DNA from: Streptomyces sp. AW19M42
GTDB taxonomy: Bacteria > Actinomycetota > Actinomycetes > Streptomycetales > Streptomycetaceae
Direction: 5' to 3'
Length of the DNA: 64,000 nt
NCBI GenBank assembly: GCA_000470535.1
Contig: CBRG010000137.1
Coordinates: 26,894-90,893, forward strand
In this document: positions 25,567 through 34,910 of the stretch, one piece after another
Position numbering within the stretch: position 1 is the first letter of the stretch
Layout: each line of letters begins with the position of its first letter
Position numbers and translations under genes: made by a program
The notes under the pieces: model-generated
What the model saw: the letters and a program-made list of their open reading frames with translations, nothing else
Told to the model about the DNA's origin: nothing
Database searches by the model: none

Positions 25567-26793
25567 CCACACCACTCGCCGAAGTCCTGGACGGCCAGCA
25601 CGCCACCGAGCTACGCAAGGCCGCCCGCGCCCTGCTCAAGCAGCCGCTTCTGCTCGCGCGCGGCCGGTACGCCGACGAGTTCCGCCTCGCCCGCCGGCAC
25701 GCCTCGGAGCTACGGGAGTGGTTCGACCGCAACACCGGCTGGGCGCTCCAGGTGGATACCGAAGCCGCCCGGTTGCGCAAGAGTCCCGGTGTCCTCACCG
25801 ACCCCACCCACCCCGCACGGGACACCCCGGGGTGCGGCCCCCTTCACCCGCCGCCGCTACGTCCTGCTCTGTCTCGCGCTCGCCTCACTCGAACGCGGCG
25901 AGGCCCAGATCGCCCTCGGGCGCCTCGCCGACCAGATCGTCCTCGACGCCGCCGATCCCCGACTCGCCGCGACGGGGATCGAGTTCGCCCTGGAACGCCG
26001 CGACGAGCGCCTCGATCTCGCCGCCGTCGTACGGCTGCTGCTCGACCTCGGCGTGCTGCGGCGGGTCGCGGGCGAGGAAGAGGCTTACGTCAGCGGGGCG
26101 GGCGACGTCCTGTACGACGTCGAACGCCGCGTCCTCGCCGGGCTCCTGGCCTCCCGCCGCGGCCCCTCCACCGTCCACGCCGAAGCCTTTGACGACCGGC
26201 TCGCCGAACTCGTCGCCGAAACCGCCCTGGACAGCGACGAGCTGCGCTTCCGCGCCATGCGCCGCTCGCTCACCCGCAGGCTCCTCGACGATCCGGTGCT
26301 CTACTACGACGATCTGGGCGACGCCGAACTCGGCTACCTCACCCGGCAACGCGGCTTCCTCACTGCCCGGATCACCGAACTGACCGGACTGGTCGCCGAG
26401 GTGCGGGCCGAGGGGATCGCCATGGTCGACCCCGAAGACCACCTCACCGACCTCCGCATGCCCGAACAGGGCACCTACGGCCACATCACCCTGCTGCTCG
26501 CCGAGCACCTGGCCGCCGCCGACGGCCCCGTCGATCTCAGCGAGCTCGCCCTCCGAGTCCGCGAACTCGCCTCCCAGCACGGCGGATTCTGGTCGAAGTC
26601 CGCCCGGGAGCCAGGCACGGAGACCGAGCTCGTCGAACAGGCCGTCGCCCGGCTGGCCGCGCTCGGCCTGGTCTCCCGTACTCCGTACACGGTCGTGGTG
26701 AGACCCGCCCTCGCCAGGTACGCGGTCGGCGAGACCGTCATCCGCGAACCCGGCTCCGCCCCCGTGCCTCCGCAGCGAAAGGCCACCTCGTGA
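25563..26793 (+). pseudogene. jetB: JetB-like Wadjet subunit (DUF2398 / TIGR02678), frameshifted
   Basis: Second cassette gene, equivalent to the MksE/KITE subunit. The first part reads from 25563 to about 25820 (TTPLAEVLDGQHATELRKAA, then EWFDRNTGWALQVD). The family match then continues one frame over from APFTRRRYVLLCLALASLE to the stop at 26793. Joining the frames needs removal of a single base, most simply in the CCCCGGGG tract near 25820, and gives a normal product of about 409 residues. Either jetB is inactive or this is a homopolymer sequencing error. The other three genes are open, which slightly favours error. The stop overlaps the jetC GTG. Confidence 0.8.
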
Positions 26794-29700
26794 CCCGCCT
26801 CCCCACCCCGCGGCGTTCCCGCTGGCAACCTCTGCGCATCGGGCTCGTCGACCTGTTCCACTACGACGTGGAGGAGTTCCACTTCCGGGACGGGCGCCTG
26901 TTGCTGCGCGGCAACAACGGCACCGGTAAGTCCAAGGTGCTCGCCCTGACCCTGCCGTTCCTGCTCGACGGCGACCTCAGTCCGCGTCGTGTCGAACCCG
27001 ACGGCGACCCGGGCAAGCGGATGGAGTGGAACCTGCTCCTCGGTGGCGAGCACCCGCACACCGAACGACTCGGCTACACCTGGATCGAATTCGGCAGGCT
27101 CGACGACGCGACCGGCGAGCAGCACTTCCGCACGCTGCTGTGCGGGCTCAAGGCCGTCAGCGGGCGGGGCATCGCCCGACACTGGTACGCCGTCACCCGC
27201 CAGCGCGTCGACCACGGCTCCACCGAACGAACGGAGGAGAGCTTCCGGCTCCTCGACGCCACCGGCACGGCCCTGTCCAGGGACCGTCTTGCCGAGGCCG
27301 TCGCCGGGCACGGCATGGTGTACGACCAGGCCAAGGCTTACCGCAGGGCCGTCGACGAAGCGCTCTTCGGCCTCGGAGAGCAGCGTTACGCGGCCCTGGT
27401 CGACCTGCTCATCCAGCTGCGCCAGCCCCAGCTCTCCAAGCGGCCCAACGAAGCCGCTCTCTCCCGCGCCCTCACCGAGGCGCTGCCGCCCGTGGACCAG
27501 GCCGTCATCGCCGACGTGGCCGAGGCGTTCCGCTCCCTGGACGAGGAGAAGGACGAGCTGGCCGCCGCGTCCGCCGCCGAGCGGGCCGCCTCCGCCTTCT
27601 TGGAGCACTACCGGCGGTACGCCCGGATCGCCACCCGGCGCCGCGCCCGGCTCCCTCGCACCGAGCACTCCCGCTACGAGCGCGTGCAGCGAGATCTGGC
27701 CGAGGACCAGGAGCGCCGAACCCGGGCAGAGGAGAAGCGAGCGGCGGCCGAAGCGGAGATCAGCTCCCTGGCCGAGACCGGTGAACGTCTGCGGGCCCAG
27801 GAGGCAGCGCTGCGCGAGGCGCCCGAGATGCGCGACGCCCGAGAGCTGGAGCACGCCGCCCAGGCCGTGACGCGAACCGGGCAGGCGGCGGACCGGGCGC
27901 GGGAGGACCGGCAGCAGGCGGACGCGCTTCACGCCAAGGCCCTCGGACGGCTCGGCGCCGCCGACAACCGGCTGCGTGCGGCGCGGGGCCGCGCTGAAGA
28001 GACCTGCGCCCACGCGCGGGAGCAGGCGGCCGCTGGGCACGTCGCCCTGCCGGCGGACGGCCTGCTGCCCGGGCCCGAATCGCGGCGGGCCGTCGAGGAA
28101 GCCACGGACCGCGCCCGGCGAGGGCTCGGCCACATCGAGGGCCGCCTCGAAGTGTCCGAGCAGGCCGCCGCCGAGCACCGTCGGGCGTCGGGCCGTCTCG
28201 ACGAGGCGGAGACCGACCTCGCGCTGGCTGCCGAGACGCACGGCGAGGCGGAGGAGAACGCGGCGCGGGCGGGCCGGGCCCTCCTGGACGACGTACGCGA
28301 ACGCGCCCGCGCCTGGAAGGAGCTGTCCTACGCCGACGCGACGGGCCTCCTGGACGAACTCCAGGAGTGGACCCGCCACCTCGACGGCCCCTACCCGGCG
28401 CGGGTCTCGGCCACCCGGGCGCACACCGCCCGCTCGGTGGACCTCGCCGACCAGGCGGCCGAAGCCGCCCGCGCGACCACGGAGCTGGCAGAGCGCACCG
28501 CCGAGGCCCGTCGCGAGCTCACCGCACTGGAATCCGGCGCCGGACGCGAACCCCGGCCCCCGGCGACGCGCACGCCCGGCCTACGCGAAACGCTGCCGGG
28601 CGCGCCGCTCTGGCGCCTGGTCGACTTCCGCGACGAACTGCCCGAAGCCGGCCGTGCCGGGCTCGAAGCGGCGCTCGAAGCCTCCGGCCTCCTCGACGCC
28701 TGGGTGCTGCCCGACGGCTCCGCCCTCGCCGTGGACGGACACGATGTCCTTCTCTCCCCGTCGAACGGGCCGGTGAGCGGCCCCTCACTGGCAGACGTGC
28801 TGTGCCCGGCCGTGGACCACGGAGATGGACAAGCCCCTGTCCTTGACGAGACGACGGTGACCCGACTGCTCGCCGCCATCGGCCTCGACGGCGGGGGAGG
28901 AGCCACGACATGGGCTGCACCCGACGGGCGCTTCCGGGTCGGTGCGCTCACCGGTACATGGGCCAAGCCCGCCGCCACGTACATCGGGGAGGGCGCACGC
29001 GAAGCAGCGCGCCGGGCCCGGGTCGCGGTTCTCGGAATTGAACTCGCCTCTCTGCGCGAGGAGTCAGAGAATCTCGCAGTTCGGTCCGCGGCGATCGCGG
29101 CACGCCGGCGCACGCTCGACGCCGAGCTCGCAGGCGTCCCCGACGAGTCGCCGCTCACCAGGGCACACGCGCTCGTCAGCGCCGCGGCGGAGACCGTTCG
29201 CACGGCCCGTACCCGGTACGAGGGGCGCGCCGCCGAGGGTATCGAGGCGGCGGAGCTCGCCGAGCGGGCCGCCGCCGATCTCACCGAGGCTGCCGCTGAT
29301 CTGGGGCTGCCCGCCGAACGGGCCGGACTCACCGCCGTGCGTCACGCCCTCGGCTCCCTCGCCACCGCGCTGGCGGCTCTGTGGCCCGCGCTGCGCGAAC
29401 AAGGGGAGGCCACACGGCAGGTGGACGACGAGCGTGCCGAGGAGGCCGAGGCGGAGCAGCGGGTCGTCGACCTCGCCCAGCGGGCGGAAGAGGCGGCGCG
29501 CGAGGCGGCGGCGGCCGATGAGCGGCACCGGACTCTGCGTTCCACCGTCGGCGCCGCCGTCGCCGAACTCCAACGGCGCCTCGCCGAGGCCATCGAGGCA
29601 CAGCGGATCTGTGAGACCGACCGGAAGAAGGCCGGGCAGCGTCACGCCCAGGCGGACCGGGAGGCGAGCCGGGCCGAGGGGCGGATCGAGCAGCTGGAGA

Positions 29701-30905
29701 AGGACCTCGCCGAAGTCGTTGACGCACGTGCGGAGGCCATTGCCGCGCTCCAGCGTTTCACGGCCACCGGCCTGGTCGCGGTCGCGCTGCCCGAGGTCAC
29801 CGTCCCCGCCTCGGACGACGGCCACTGGGCCGCGACCCCGGCCATCGCGTTCGCCCGTGCCATCGACTCCGGTCTGTCGCCCGTCGACGACACGGACGCG
29901 GCCTGGGAACGCGTCCAGCGCCGACTCAGCGAGGAACTCAAGGCCCTTCAGGACGTTCTGTCCCGGCACGGACACAGCGCGTCCGCCCGCATGGTCGAGG
30001 ACGGCATGGTCGTCGACATCGTCTACCAGGGCCGTGAGCGTGCCGTACCCGAACTCGCCGAAGCGCTCACCACAGAGGTGGGGGAGCTCACCCGCATCCT
30101 GTCCGCACACGAACGCGAGATCCTCGAAACCCACTTGATCACCGAGGTCGCCGGCACCCTCCAGGAACTCATCGGTGCCGCCGAGCGACAGGTGCGGGAC
30201 ATGAACACCGAACTGGAGGATCGCCCCACCTCCACCGGGATGAGACTCCGGCTGGTGTGGCGGGCCTCGCGCAAGGCCCCGTCCGGACTGGCCCAAGCCC
30301 GCGAGAGGCTGCGCCAGTCCGCGGACGCCTGGACTTCGGAGGACCGCGCGGCGGTGGGCGAGTTCCTCCAGGCCCAGATCGCCCGCCAGCAGTCCGACGA
30401 CGGTTCGGGCAGCTGGCTCGAGCACCTCACCGCTGCGCTCGACTACCGCTCCTGGCACGAATTCGGCGTCGAACGTCACCAGCACGGGCGGTGGGTTCCC
30501 GCCACCGGCCCCGCATCCGGAGGCGAACGCGTCCTCGCCGTGTCCGTACCGCTGTTCGCCGCCGCCTCCTCGCACTACGCCAGCGCGGGCAGCCCGCACG
30601 CGCCCCGCCTGGTCACGCTGGACGAGGCGTTCGCCGGCGTGGACGACGACTCCCGCGCCAAGTGCCTCGGCCTCCTGAGCGCCTTTGACCTCGATGTGGT
30701 CATGACCAGCGAACGGGAGTGGGCCTGCTACCCGCAGGTGCCCGGCATCGCCATCGCCCAGCTGTCCCGGATCGACGAGGTGGCGGCGGTCCTCGTCACC
30801 CGGTGGGAATGGGACGGCACGCGACGGCAGCGCCGCGAGGACCCCGTACGGCACGCGCTCCAGGAGACGGCCGGTGTGGCGGAGGCCGAGCCGCTGTGGA
30901 GCTGA
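26790..30905 (+). CDS. jetC: JetC-like SMC ATPase (TIGR02680)
   Basis: 1371-residue SMC/MukB-type ATPase, the motor of the Wadjet complex. Walker A is LLRGNNGTGKSK (Lys47). A long Glu/Arg/Ala-rich coiled coil follows, broken by a hinge-like globular part around residues 590-760. The signature SGGER (about 1243) and Walker B LVTLDEAF (Asp1278/Glu1279) are near the C-terminus. All catalytic elements are present. GTG start overlapping the jetB stop; its own stop overlaps jetD by 10 bp. Confidence 0.9.
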   Translation: MTRLPTPRRSRWQPLRIGLVDLFHYDVEEFHFRDGRLLLRGNNGTGKSKVLALTLPFLLDGDLSPRRVEPDGDPGKRMEWNLLLGGEHPHTERLGYTWIEFGRLDDATGEQHFRTLLCGLKAVSGRGIARHWYAVTRQRVDHGSTERTEESFRLLDATGTALSRDRLAEAVAGHGMVYDQAKAYRRAVDEALFGLGEQRYAALVDLLIQLRQPQLSKRPNEAALSRALTEALPPVDQAVIADVAEAFRSLDEEKDELAAASAAERAASAFLEHYRRYARIATRRRARLPRTEHSRYERVQRDLAEDQERRTRAEEKRAAAEAEISSLAETGERLRAQEAALREAPEMRDARELEHAAQAVTRTGQAADRAREDRQQADALHAKALGRLGAADNRLRAARGRAEETCAHAREQAAAGHVALPADGLLPGPESRRAVEEATDRARRGLGHIEGRLEVSEQAAAEHRRASGRLDEAETDLALAAETHGEAEENAARAGRALLDDVRERARAWKELSYADATGLLDELQEWTRHLDGPYPARVSATRAHTARSVDLADQAAEAARATTELAERTAEARRELTALESGAGREPRPPATRTPGLRETLPGAPLWRLVDFRDELPEAGRAGLEAALEASGLLDAWVLPDGSALAVDGHDVLLSPSNGPVSGPSLADVLCPAVDHGDGQAPVLDETTVTRLLAAIGLDGGGGATTWAAPDGRFRVGALTGTWAKPAATYIGEGAREAARRARVAVLGIELASLREESENLAVRSAAIAARRRTLDAELAGVPDESPLTRAHALVSAAAETVRTARTRYEGRAAEGIEAAELAERAAADLTEAAADLGLPAERAGLTAVRHALGSLATALAALWPALREQGEATRQVDDERAEEAEAEQRVVDLAQRAEEAAREAAAADERHRTLRSTVGAAVAELQRRLAEAIEAQRICETDRKKAGQRHAQADREASRAEGRIEQLEKDLAEVVDARAEAIAALQRFTATGLVAVALPEVTVPASDDGHWAATPAIAFARAIDSGLSPVDDTDAAWERVQRRLSEELKALQDVLSRHGHSASARMVEDGMVVDIVYQGRERAVPELAEALTTEVGELTRILSAHEREILETHLITEVAGTLQELIGAAERQVRDMNTELEDRPTSTGMRLRLVWRASRKAPSGLAQARERLRQSADAWTSEDRAAVGEFLQAQIARQQSDDGSGSWLEHLTAALDYRSWHEFGVERHQHGRWVPATGPASGGERVLAVSVPLFAAASSHYASAGSPHAPRLVTLDEAFAGVDDDSRAKCLGLLSAFDLDVVMTSEREWACYPQVPGIAIAQLSRIDEVAAVLVTRWEWDGTRRQRREDPVRHALQETAGVAEAEPLWS

Positions 30906-32155
30906 CCCACGGGCCCGAGCCCGGCACCGAAGCAGTCGACAGCCCGCGGCTGGCCAGGCTGCTCGGCACGCCGGACCTCTCCTGGCTCGTCGAACGAGCA
31001 CGCCGACGACTGGTGGCCGGGCAGCCCATGACTGGTTCCGTGTCCCTGGCCGATCCCACTCCGGCCCAGCGAGCAGCGGCCGAACGACTTCTCGCCCGGG
31101 CCCCCGGTGGCGGCAGGTCTCTGACCGTACGGCTGGAAGCGGTCGACGCCGTACTGCGCCGTTCGGGCGCAAGCCCGAACGGCCTCGCCGCTGCGGTCGC
31201 TCTGCTCACCGGGCCTATCACGTCGCTCGTCCAAGTCCGCCAAGAGGAGGAGGACGCCTGGAAGCGGGCGCACACGCCGCTCGACGAGCTCGTCGCTTCG
31301 GTCCCCGCGCTTGCGGAGTGGGCGGCCCGGATACGCGCCGACGGCCTGGCGCGGCGTCTGGGGCGCACACCAGACGTCACGTTCGGCCTGCTCACCCGTG
31401 TGTGTACCGCCCTTTACGCACTCCCCGCCGTCCCGGTCGTCTCGCTACCCGCCTTCGCCGCCCGGGTCCTCGGCTGGGCTCACGCCCTTGACGACGGCAC
31501 ACCGCTGGCCACTCTCACTCTGTCCGGGGCCCGTGCGCTGACCGGTTTCCACGATGGTCAGGGCGCCGAATGGCGACGTGAGGCCTGGGCCTCGGTAGGG
31601 CTGTTGCGGGACGAGCTGTCCTCGACCGTCCTCACCCTGAACCTGCGCGGCACCCCGGCCCTGGACCGCCTGGCCGAAGACGGCGAACCCTGTGTGCTCA
31701 CCCTTCGCCAGCTCACCCGCAGAGCTCCGGCCGTCACCGATCCTGTGGTGCGGATCTGCGAGAACCCGACCGTCCTCGCGGCGGCGGCCGACATGCTCGG
31801 CCCTGCCTGCCCGCCCCTGGTCTGCCTCCAAGGCCAGCCTTCCGCCGCCGCCCTCACACTGCTCCGGGGGTTGCACGACCACGGAGCGACCCTGTACTAC
31901 CACGGGGACTTCGACTGGGGAGGGCTCCGGATCGCCGGCGTCCTTCGCCGCCGCGTCCCCTGGCTGCCTTGGCGCTACACGGCCGCGGACTACCGCGCCG
32001 CCGTGCTCCGCTGTGCCCAACCTCCGTTGTCACCGCTCGTCAGCACCCCGACGGAGACCCCCTGGGAGCCCGCACTCGCTACGGCCGTCGCCGAACTCGG
32101 TGTTCGTGTCGAGGAGGAGAGGGAGCTGGAGCTGCTGTTGTCCGATCTCACGTGA
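30896..32155 (+). CDS. jetD: JetD-like Toprim nuclease (DUF2399 / TIGR02679)
   Basis: 419-residue nuclease subunit. The C-terminal half is a Toprim domain with the catalytic Glu in ICENPTVLAAA (Glu289) and the Asp-x-Asp pair in YYHGDFDWGGLRIAG (Asp338, Asp340), as in topoisomerase VI-A/Spo11. The N-terminal half is the DUF3323-like arm. The GTG at 30896 has GGAGG upstream and lies inside the jetC end. In characterised Wadjet systems this subunit cleaves the plasmid captured by the SMC motor. Confidence 0.88.
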   Translation: MELTHGPEPGTEAVDSPRLARLLGTPDLSWLVERARRRLVAGQPMTGSVSLADPTPAQRAAAERLLARAPGGGRSLTVRLEAVDAVLRRSGASPNGLAAAVALLTGPITSLVQVRQEEEDAWKRAHTPLDELVASVPALAEWAARIRADGLARRLGRTPDVTFGLLTRVCTALYALPAVPVVSLPAFAARVLGWAHALDDGTPLATLTLSGARALTGFHDGQGAEWRREAWASVGLLRDELSSTVLTLNLRGTPALDRLAEDGEPCVLTLRQLTRRAPAVTDPVVRICENPTVLAAAADMLGPACPPLVCLQGQPSAAALTLLRGLHDHGATLYYHGDFDWGGLRIAGVLRRRVPWLPWRYTAADYRAAVLRCAQPPLSPLVSTPTETPWEPALATAVAELGVRVEEERELELLLSDLT

Positions 32156-32447
32156 GGATCGTGACCGTCCGGCTGGGCAGGGGCATTGAGAGTGAACCGT
32201 TCCGGGTTCGGCGGAGACATTAGCAGGGCGGTGATGGGGTTCTCCCGGTGCAGCGCGAAGTCGTTGGCGTCCGAGACCGAGGAGTTCCTCCGCCCGGGTG
32301 CGGGGTGTTGTCGGCCGGCGGGCCTGGCCCATGATGTTGGTCGGAAAGATGGTGCGGGGCATGACAGGTGAGCTGGCCTCCGGAGCCGGTGGGGGTGGAC
32401 CCGATGGGTGACATGGCTTCGGCGGCCTGTTCACCGGCTGTCGGCCA

Positions 32448-32465
32448 TGACGCTCGTTTGACGCT
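32448..32465 (+). repeat. phased TGACGCT pair inside the right island end
   Basis: TGACGCT at 32448 and 32459 (11-bp period), 98 bp inside attR, mirroring the left-end set. The surrounding 32156-32545 stretch contains no recognisable gene. Confidence 0.55.
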
Positions 32466-32545
32466 CCAGGCCGCCACACGCAGGACGGCGAACTGAGAAA
32501 TGGTCTCTGACCTGGGCTTTTCCATCACGTGCTCAGGCCGACATC

Positions 32546-32615
32546 TTTTCGATGACGCATCACGTGGAGTGCGTGGCGATTCTGGAGCCGGTGAAGAAGG
32601 ACGACTGAGCTGCGG
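32546..32615 (+). repeat. right direct repeat (attR), partial methyltransferase 3' end
   Basis: Second copy of the RNA-methyltransferase 3' end, encoding the same last 18 residues (MTHHVECVAILEPVKKDD and stop) but with no coding sequence upstream. See the left repeat for identity. It marks the right island boundary. Confidence 0.85.
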
Positions 32616-32666
32616 GTCCGGACGGTGTGTGCGTTAGGCGCCCCGTGGGGGTTGCAGGCGATTTCC

Positions 32667-32693
32667 TGACGCTGGAATGACGCTCGTGACACT
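32667..32693 (+). repeat. phased TGACGCT pair outside the right repeat
   Basis: TGACGCT at 32667 and 32678, then TGACACT at 32687. It lies about 50 bp beyond attR, suggesting that a second element of the same kind once sat in tandem here. Nothing else is seen in 32616-32898. Confidence 0.5.
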
Positions 32694-32898
32694 AGTCTTG
32701 ATGGTGTTTCAGGAAAACGGTTGAACAGGTCAGGCGCTGTTGAGGCAGCAAGGGTATACGGGGCGCCTAGGTAGTTGACGCTGAAGCGCAGAGCTGCCGG
32801 TTCCGGCTGATTGGATCTTCTGGAGACCAGGCGGTCTTTCGGCTGTCTCACACCCATGCCCATTGAAGCGGCCCGGTAGTCCCGGGAAGGTCCCAGAT

Positions 32899-32922
32899 GG
32901 GCCCCGGTGCAGACCGGGGCCC
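32899..32922 (+). terminator. hairpin terminator
   Basis: GGGCCCCGGT-GCAG-ACCGGGGCCC followed by TTTCGG: a 10-bp perfect stem with a short T run. It could be the original terminator of the methyltransferase gene, displaced by the island insertion. Confidence 0.75.
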
Positions 32923-33185
32923 TTTCGGCTCTGGTGACGGTGAGGCAGTGCGGTTAGGGCTGATCGAGGGGTAGCGCGGCTCCTCGAATGTCCCGATGCC
33001 GACGACGGTCACCAGAGGCTGGCGTAACGGTCAGGGTGTTGTGTACGGCGTGTGCACCCGTTCGTTGATGTGCGCCCGGTGTCGATGGGTGACTGAAAGT
33101 GTGCGACACCATTAGCAGAGTCCTGCACGTGCCTTATGGTAAGCGATCTTGGCCAGTAGGCCGGCCTGTCATTTTGGGAAGTTCC

Positions 33186-33881
33186 ATGCGTACTGCGGTG
33201 CGTGCGGCGGGAGTTACCGCTGTTCTGTCTCTTGCCTTCGTGGCAGTCTGTTCATCATCGGACTCGAGCTCCGCAGCGCCAAAGACGAAGCCGAAGGTGG
33301 TCGACGTGCCGACGGGCATGGTCATCGAAGAAGGCAAACGGGCGACGACCGCTCCGAATGTGGTGCCGAAGTCCATGTCCAAAGTGCACAAGGCGCCGAA
33401 AGGCACGGTCGTTGAAGTGGGCAAACTGGCGATGACTACCCCCGATGTGGTGCCGGACGCAGAACCTGTAAGCGCGGGCGGGACGGCGCGTTTCAGGATC
33501 AGAGACAAGAGCAACCCCTCGGTCTCGACAACGATGACGGCCACGGTCGTCAAGGTGCGGTACGTCGCCGCGCAGGAGATCGGTGCCGAGTACGGAGAGA
33601 AGGGGCAACTCCTCGTTCTCACCCTCACGATCAAGAACATCGGGCATAGCATCGGCACCATTTCGACGGACGGGGCCGTCAAGTGGGAGGACGAGCGGAC
33701 GTCCCCGCAGGACGCAACCACGCAGGACACCACGCAAGGCCCCGACCTCAACGCCAAGTACAAGCCGGGCCAGTCCGTGACGGGCTCCCTCGTACTCCGC
33801 GTCGGCCGCAAGGGCGGAACCCTGGCGTACATCGATGACCCAAGCAGCCAGGCATTCAGGGTAGCGTTCCCGAGTATGTGA
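33186..33881 (+). CDS. putative lipoprotein, DUF4352-like domain
   Basis: 231-residue exported protein. A signal peptide ends in LAFVAVC with Cys22 as a plausible lipid anchor, though Val before the Cys is unusual. Two imperfect repeats of about 26 residues follow (VPTGMVIEEGKRATTAPNVV and APKGTVVEVGKLAMTTPDVV), then a beta-sandwich resembling DUF4352 (VSAGGTARFRIRD through LLVLTLTIKNIG). The ATG at 33186 begins the signal peptide. Orphan gene in accessory DNA; partner unknown. The 490 bp upstream and the 502 bp downstream (33882-34383) contain no other supported gene. Confidence 0.7.
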   Translation: MRTAVRAAGVTAVLSLAFVAVCSSSDSSSAAPKTKPKVVDVPTGMVIEEGKRATTAPNVVPKSMSKVHKAPKGTVVEVGKLAMTTPDVVPDAEPVSAGGTARFRIRDKSNPSVSTTMTATVVKVRYVAAQEIGAEYGEKGQLLVLTLTIKNIGHSIGTISTDGAVKWEDERTSPQDATTQDTTQGPDLNAKYKPGQSVTGSLVLRVGRKGGTLAYIDDPSSQAFRVAFPSM

Positions 33882-34383
33882 ACCCTCGACGTGAATGCTG
33901 GGCGTGGCAGGCCGCGCCCCTTATTTCTTGGGCAATGGATGCCCTGACCCTGTGCGTCCACCTCTCCTCGTGCACCACTCACACGCGACCAACGGGCAGG
34001 CCGACGCGGCCAGCGGGTGGTTGCGTGCTTCAGTTTGCGGGACTGGCGGCGCACCAGTCTCAAGCGATCGCGCCCGAATTGGACGTGGTTCGCTGTCAAT
34101 GCCCCAGGGTGCATGGAGTTTATAGCCGACTTTCCCATAGCCGAATTCGGCAATTGGGAGTGCCGGAGCGGAAGTCCTGGAGCGCACAACGCGGCTGCGA
34201 GACACTGATGAGGAGCCCGGCCTTCGTGTAGTTGAGCCGTTTATGGGCACTCGCACGTTCCGTCCCGATCTGGACGTTAACCCTTCCCCTTCTTTCGAAC
34301 CCGAAGATCCATTACCATCACATCTTGTTCACATCGAAGAGTTAATGGCCCGTAGTTGATGGCCTGGGGTGGGGTAGCGGAGT

Positions 34384-34905
34384 ATGCACGAACGTAAGTG
34401 TGGGAGATGGGGCTTGCTGAGCGGGGTGGCGGCGTTCACTTTCTCGGTCCTGACTGCGGCACCGGCGCTGGCCGACGAGTCGCCGGAGGTACTTCGGGAG
34501 GTGTCGGTTCCGGCAGGCACGGAGATTGTTGAGGGTGCTCTCGTGTCGTCGGGTACGGGGCCTGCCCAAGCAGGGCTGTCCAAGGCTGCTCCCACCGGCG
34601 AATGCCTCGGCCCTATCGCCGCATACGGTGTCCAGGGTTGCTTCCAGCACTATGGCGACATCACCTGGGTGGGTGACACGAAGAGTGACGGCATGTCCGC
34701 CGCCGTCGGTGTCTTCACCAGATACGGACGCGCCTCCTTCGTCTGCCTCGACACGCAGGGCGTGAACACCTGGGCCACGTGCAAGAAAAACTACTGGGAG
34801 GATGGAGACGTGCGCCTTCAGGCCCTCCGCTATGACAGGAACACGGGAAAGTTCTACGAGCCCGAGAATTGGTCCGGCTGGATTCCGGTCGACGGCCAGT
34901 ACTGA
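34384..34905 (+). CDS. small secreted protein of unknown function
   Basis: 173 residues with a clear Sec signal peptide (basic start, hydrophobic core about 12-26, cleavage near APALA-DE). The mature part has four cysteines (in GECLG, GCFQHYG, SFVCLD and ATCKKN), suggesting two disulfides. It contains VSVPAGTEIVEGAL, resembling the repeat of the lipoprotein 500 bp upstream. AT-richer sequence precedes it (34250-34350), consistent with its own promoter. No family recognised. Confidence 0.7.
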   Translation: MHERKCGRWGLLSGVAAFTFSVLTAAPALADESPEVLREVSVPAGTEIVEGALVSSGTGPAQAGLSKAAPTGECLGPIAAYGVQGCFQHYGDITWVGDTKSDGMSAAVGVFTRYGRASFVCLDTQGVNTWATCKKNYWEDGDVRLQALRYDRNTGKFYEPENWSGWIPVDGQY

Positions 34906-34910
34906 TCCCC

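Larger units (their letters stand above)
21180..32608. mobile_element. 11.4-kb genomic island carrying a Wadjet defence locus
   Basis: The region between the duplicated methyltransferase 3' ends holds a degenerate transposase, a truncated helicase and jetABCD. Pairs of TGACGCT repeats spaced 11 bp apart lie just inside both ends, resembling recombinase arm sites. No integrase gene was found, so the element appears non-autonomous or decayed. Boundaries follow the repeats and could move by up to 70 bp. Confidence 0.8.

Noticed and set aside
21180..32545. Integrase or excisionase gene for the island
   Set aside because: No tyrosine or serine recombinase signature (RxxHxR..Y, or a serine-recombinase domain) was found in any frame I read. 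Only an IS3-like scar is present.
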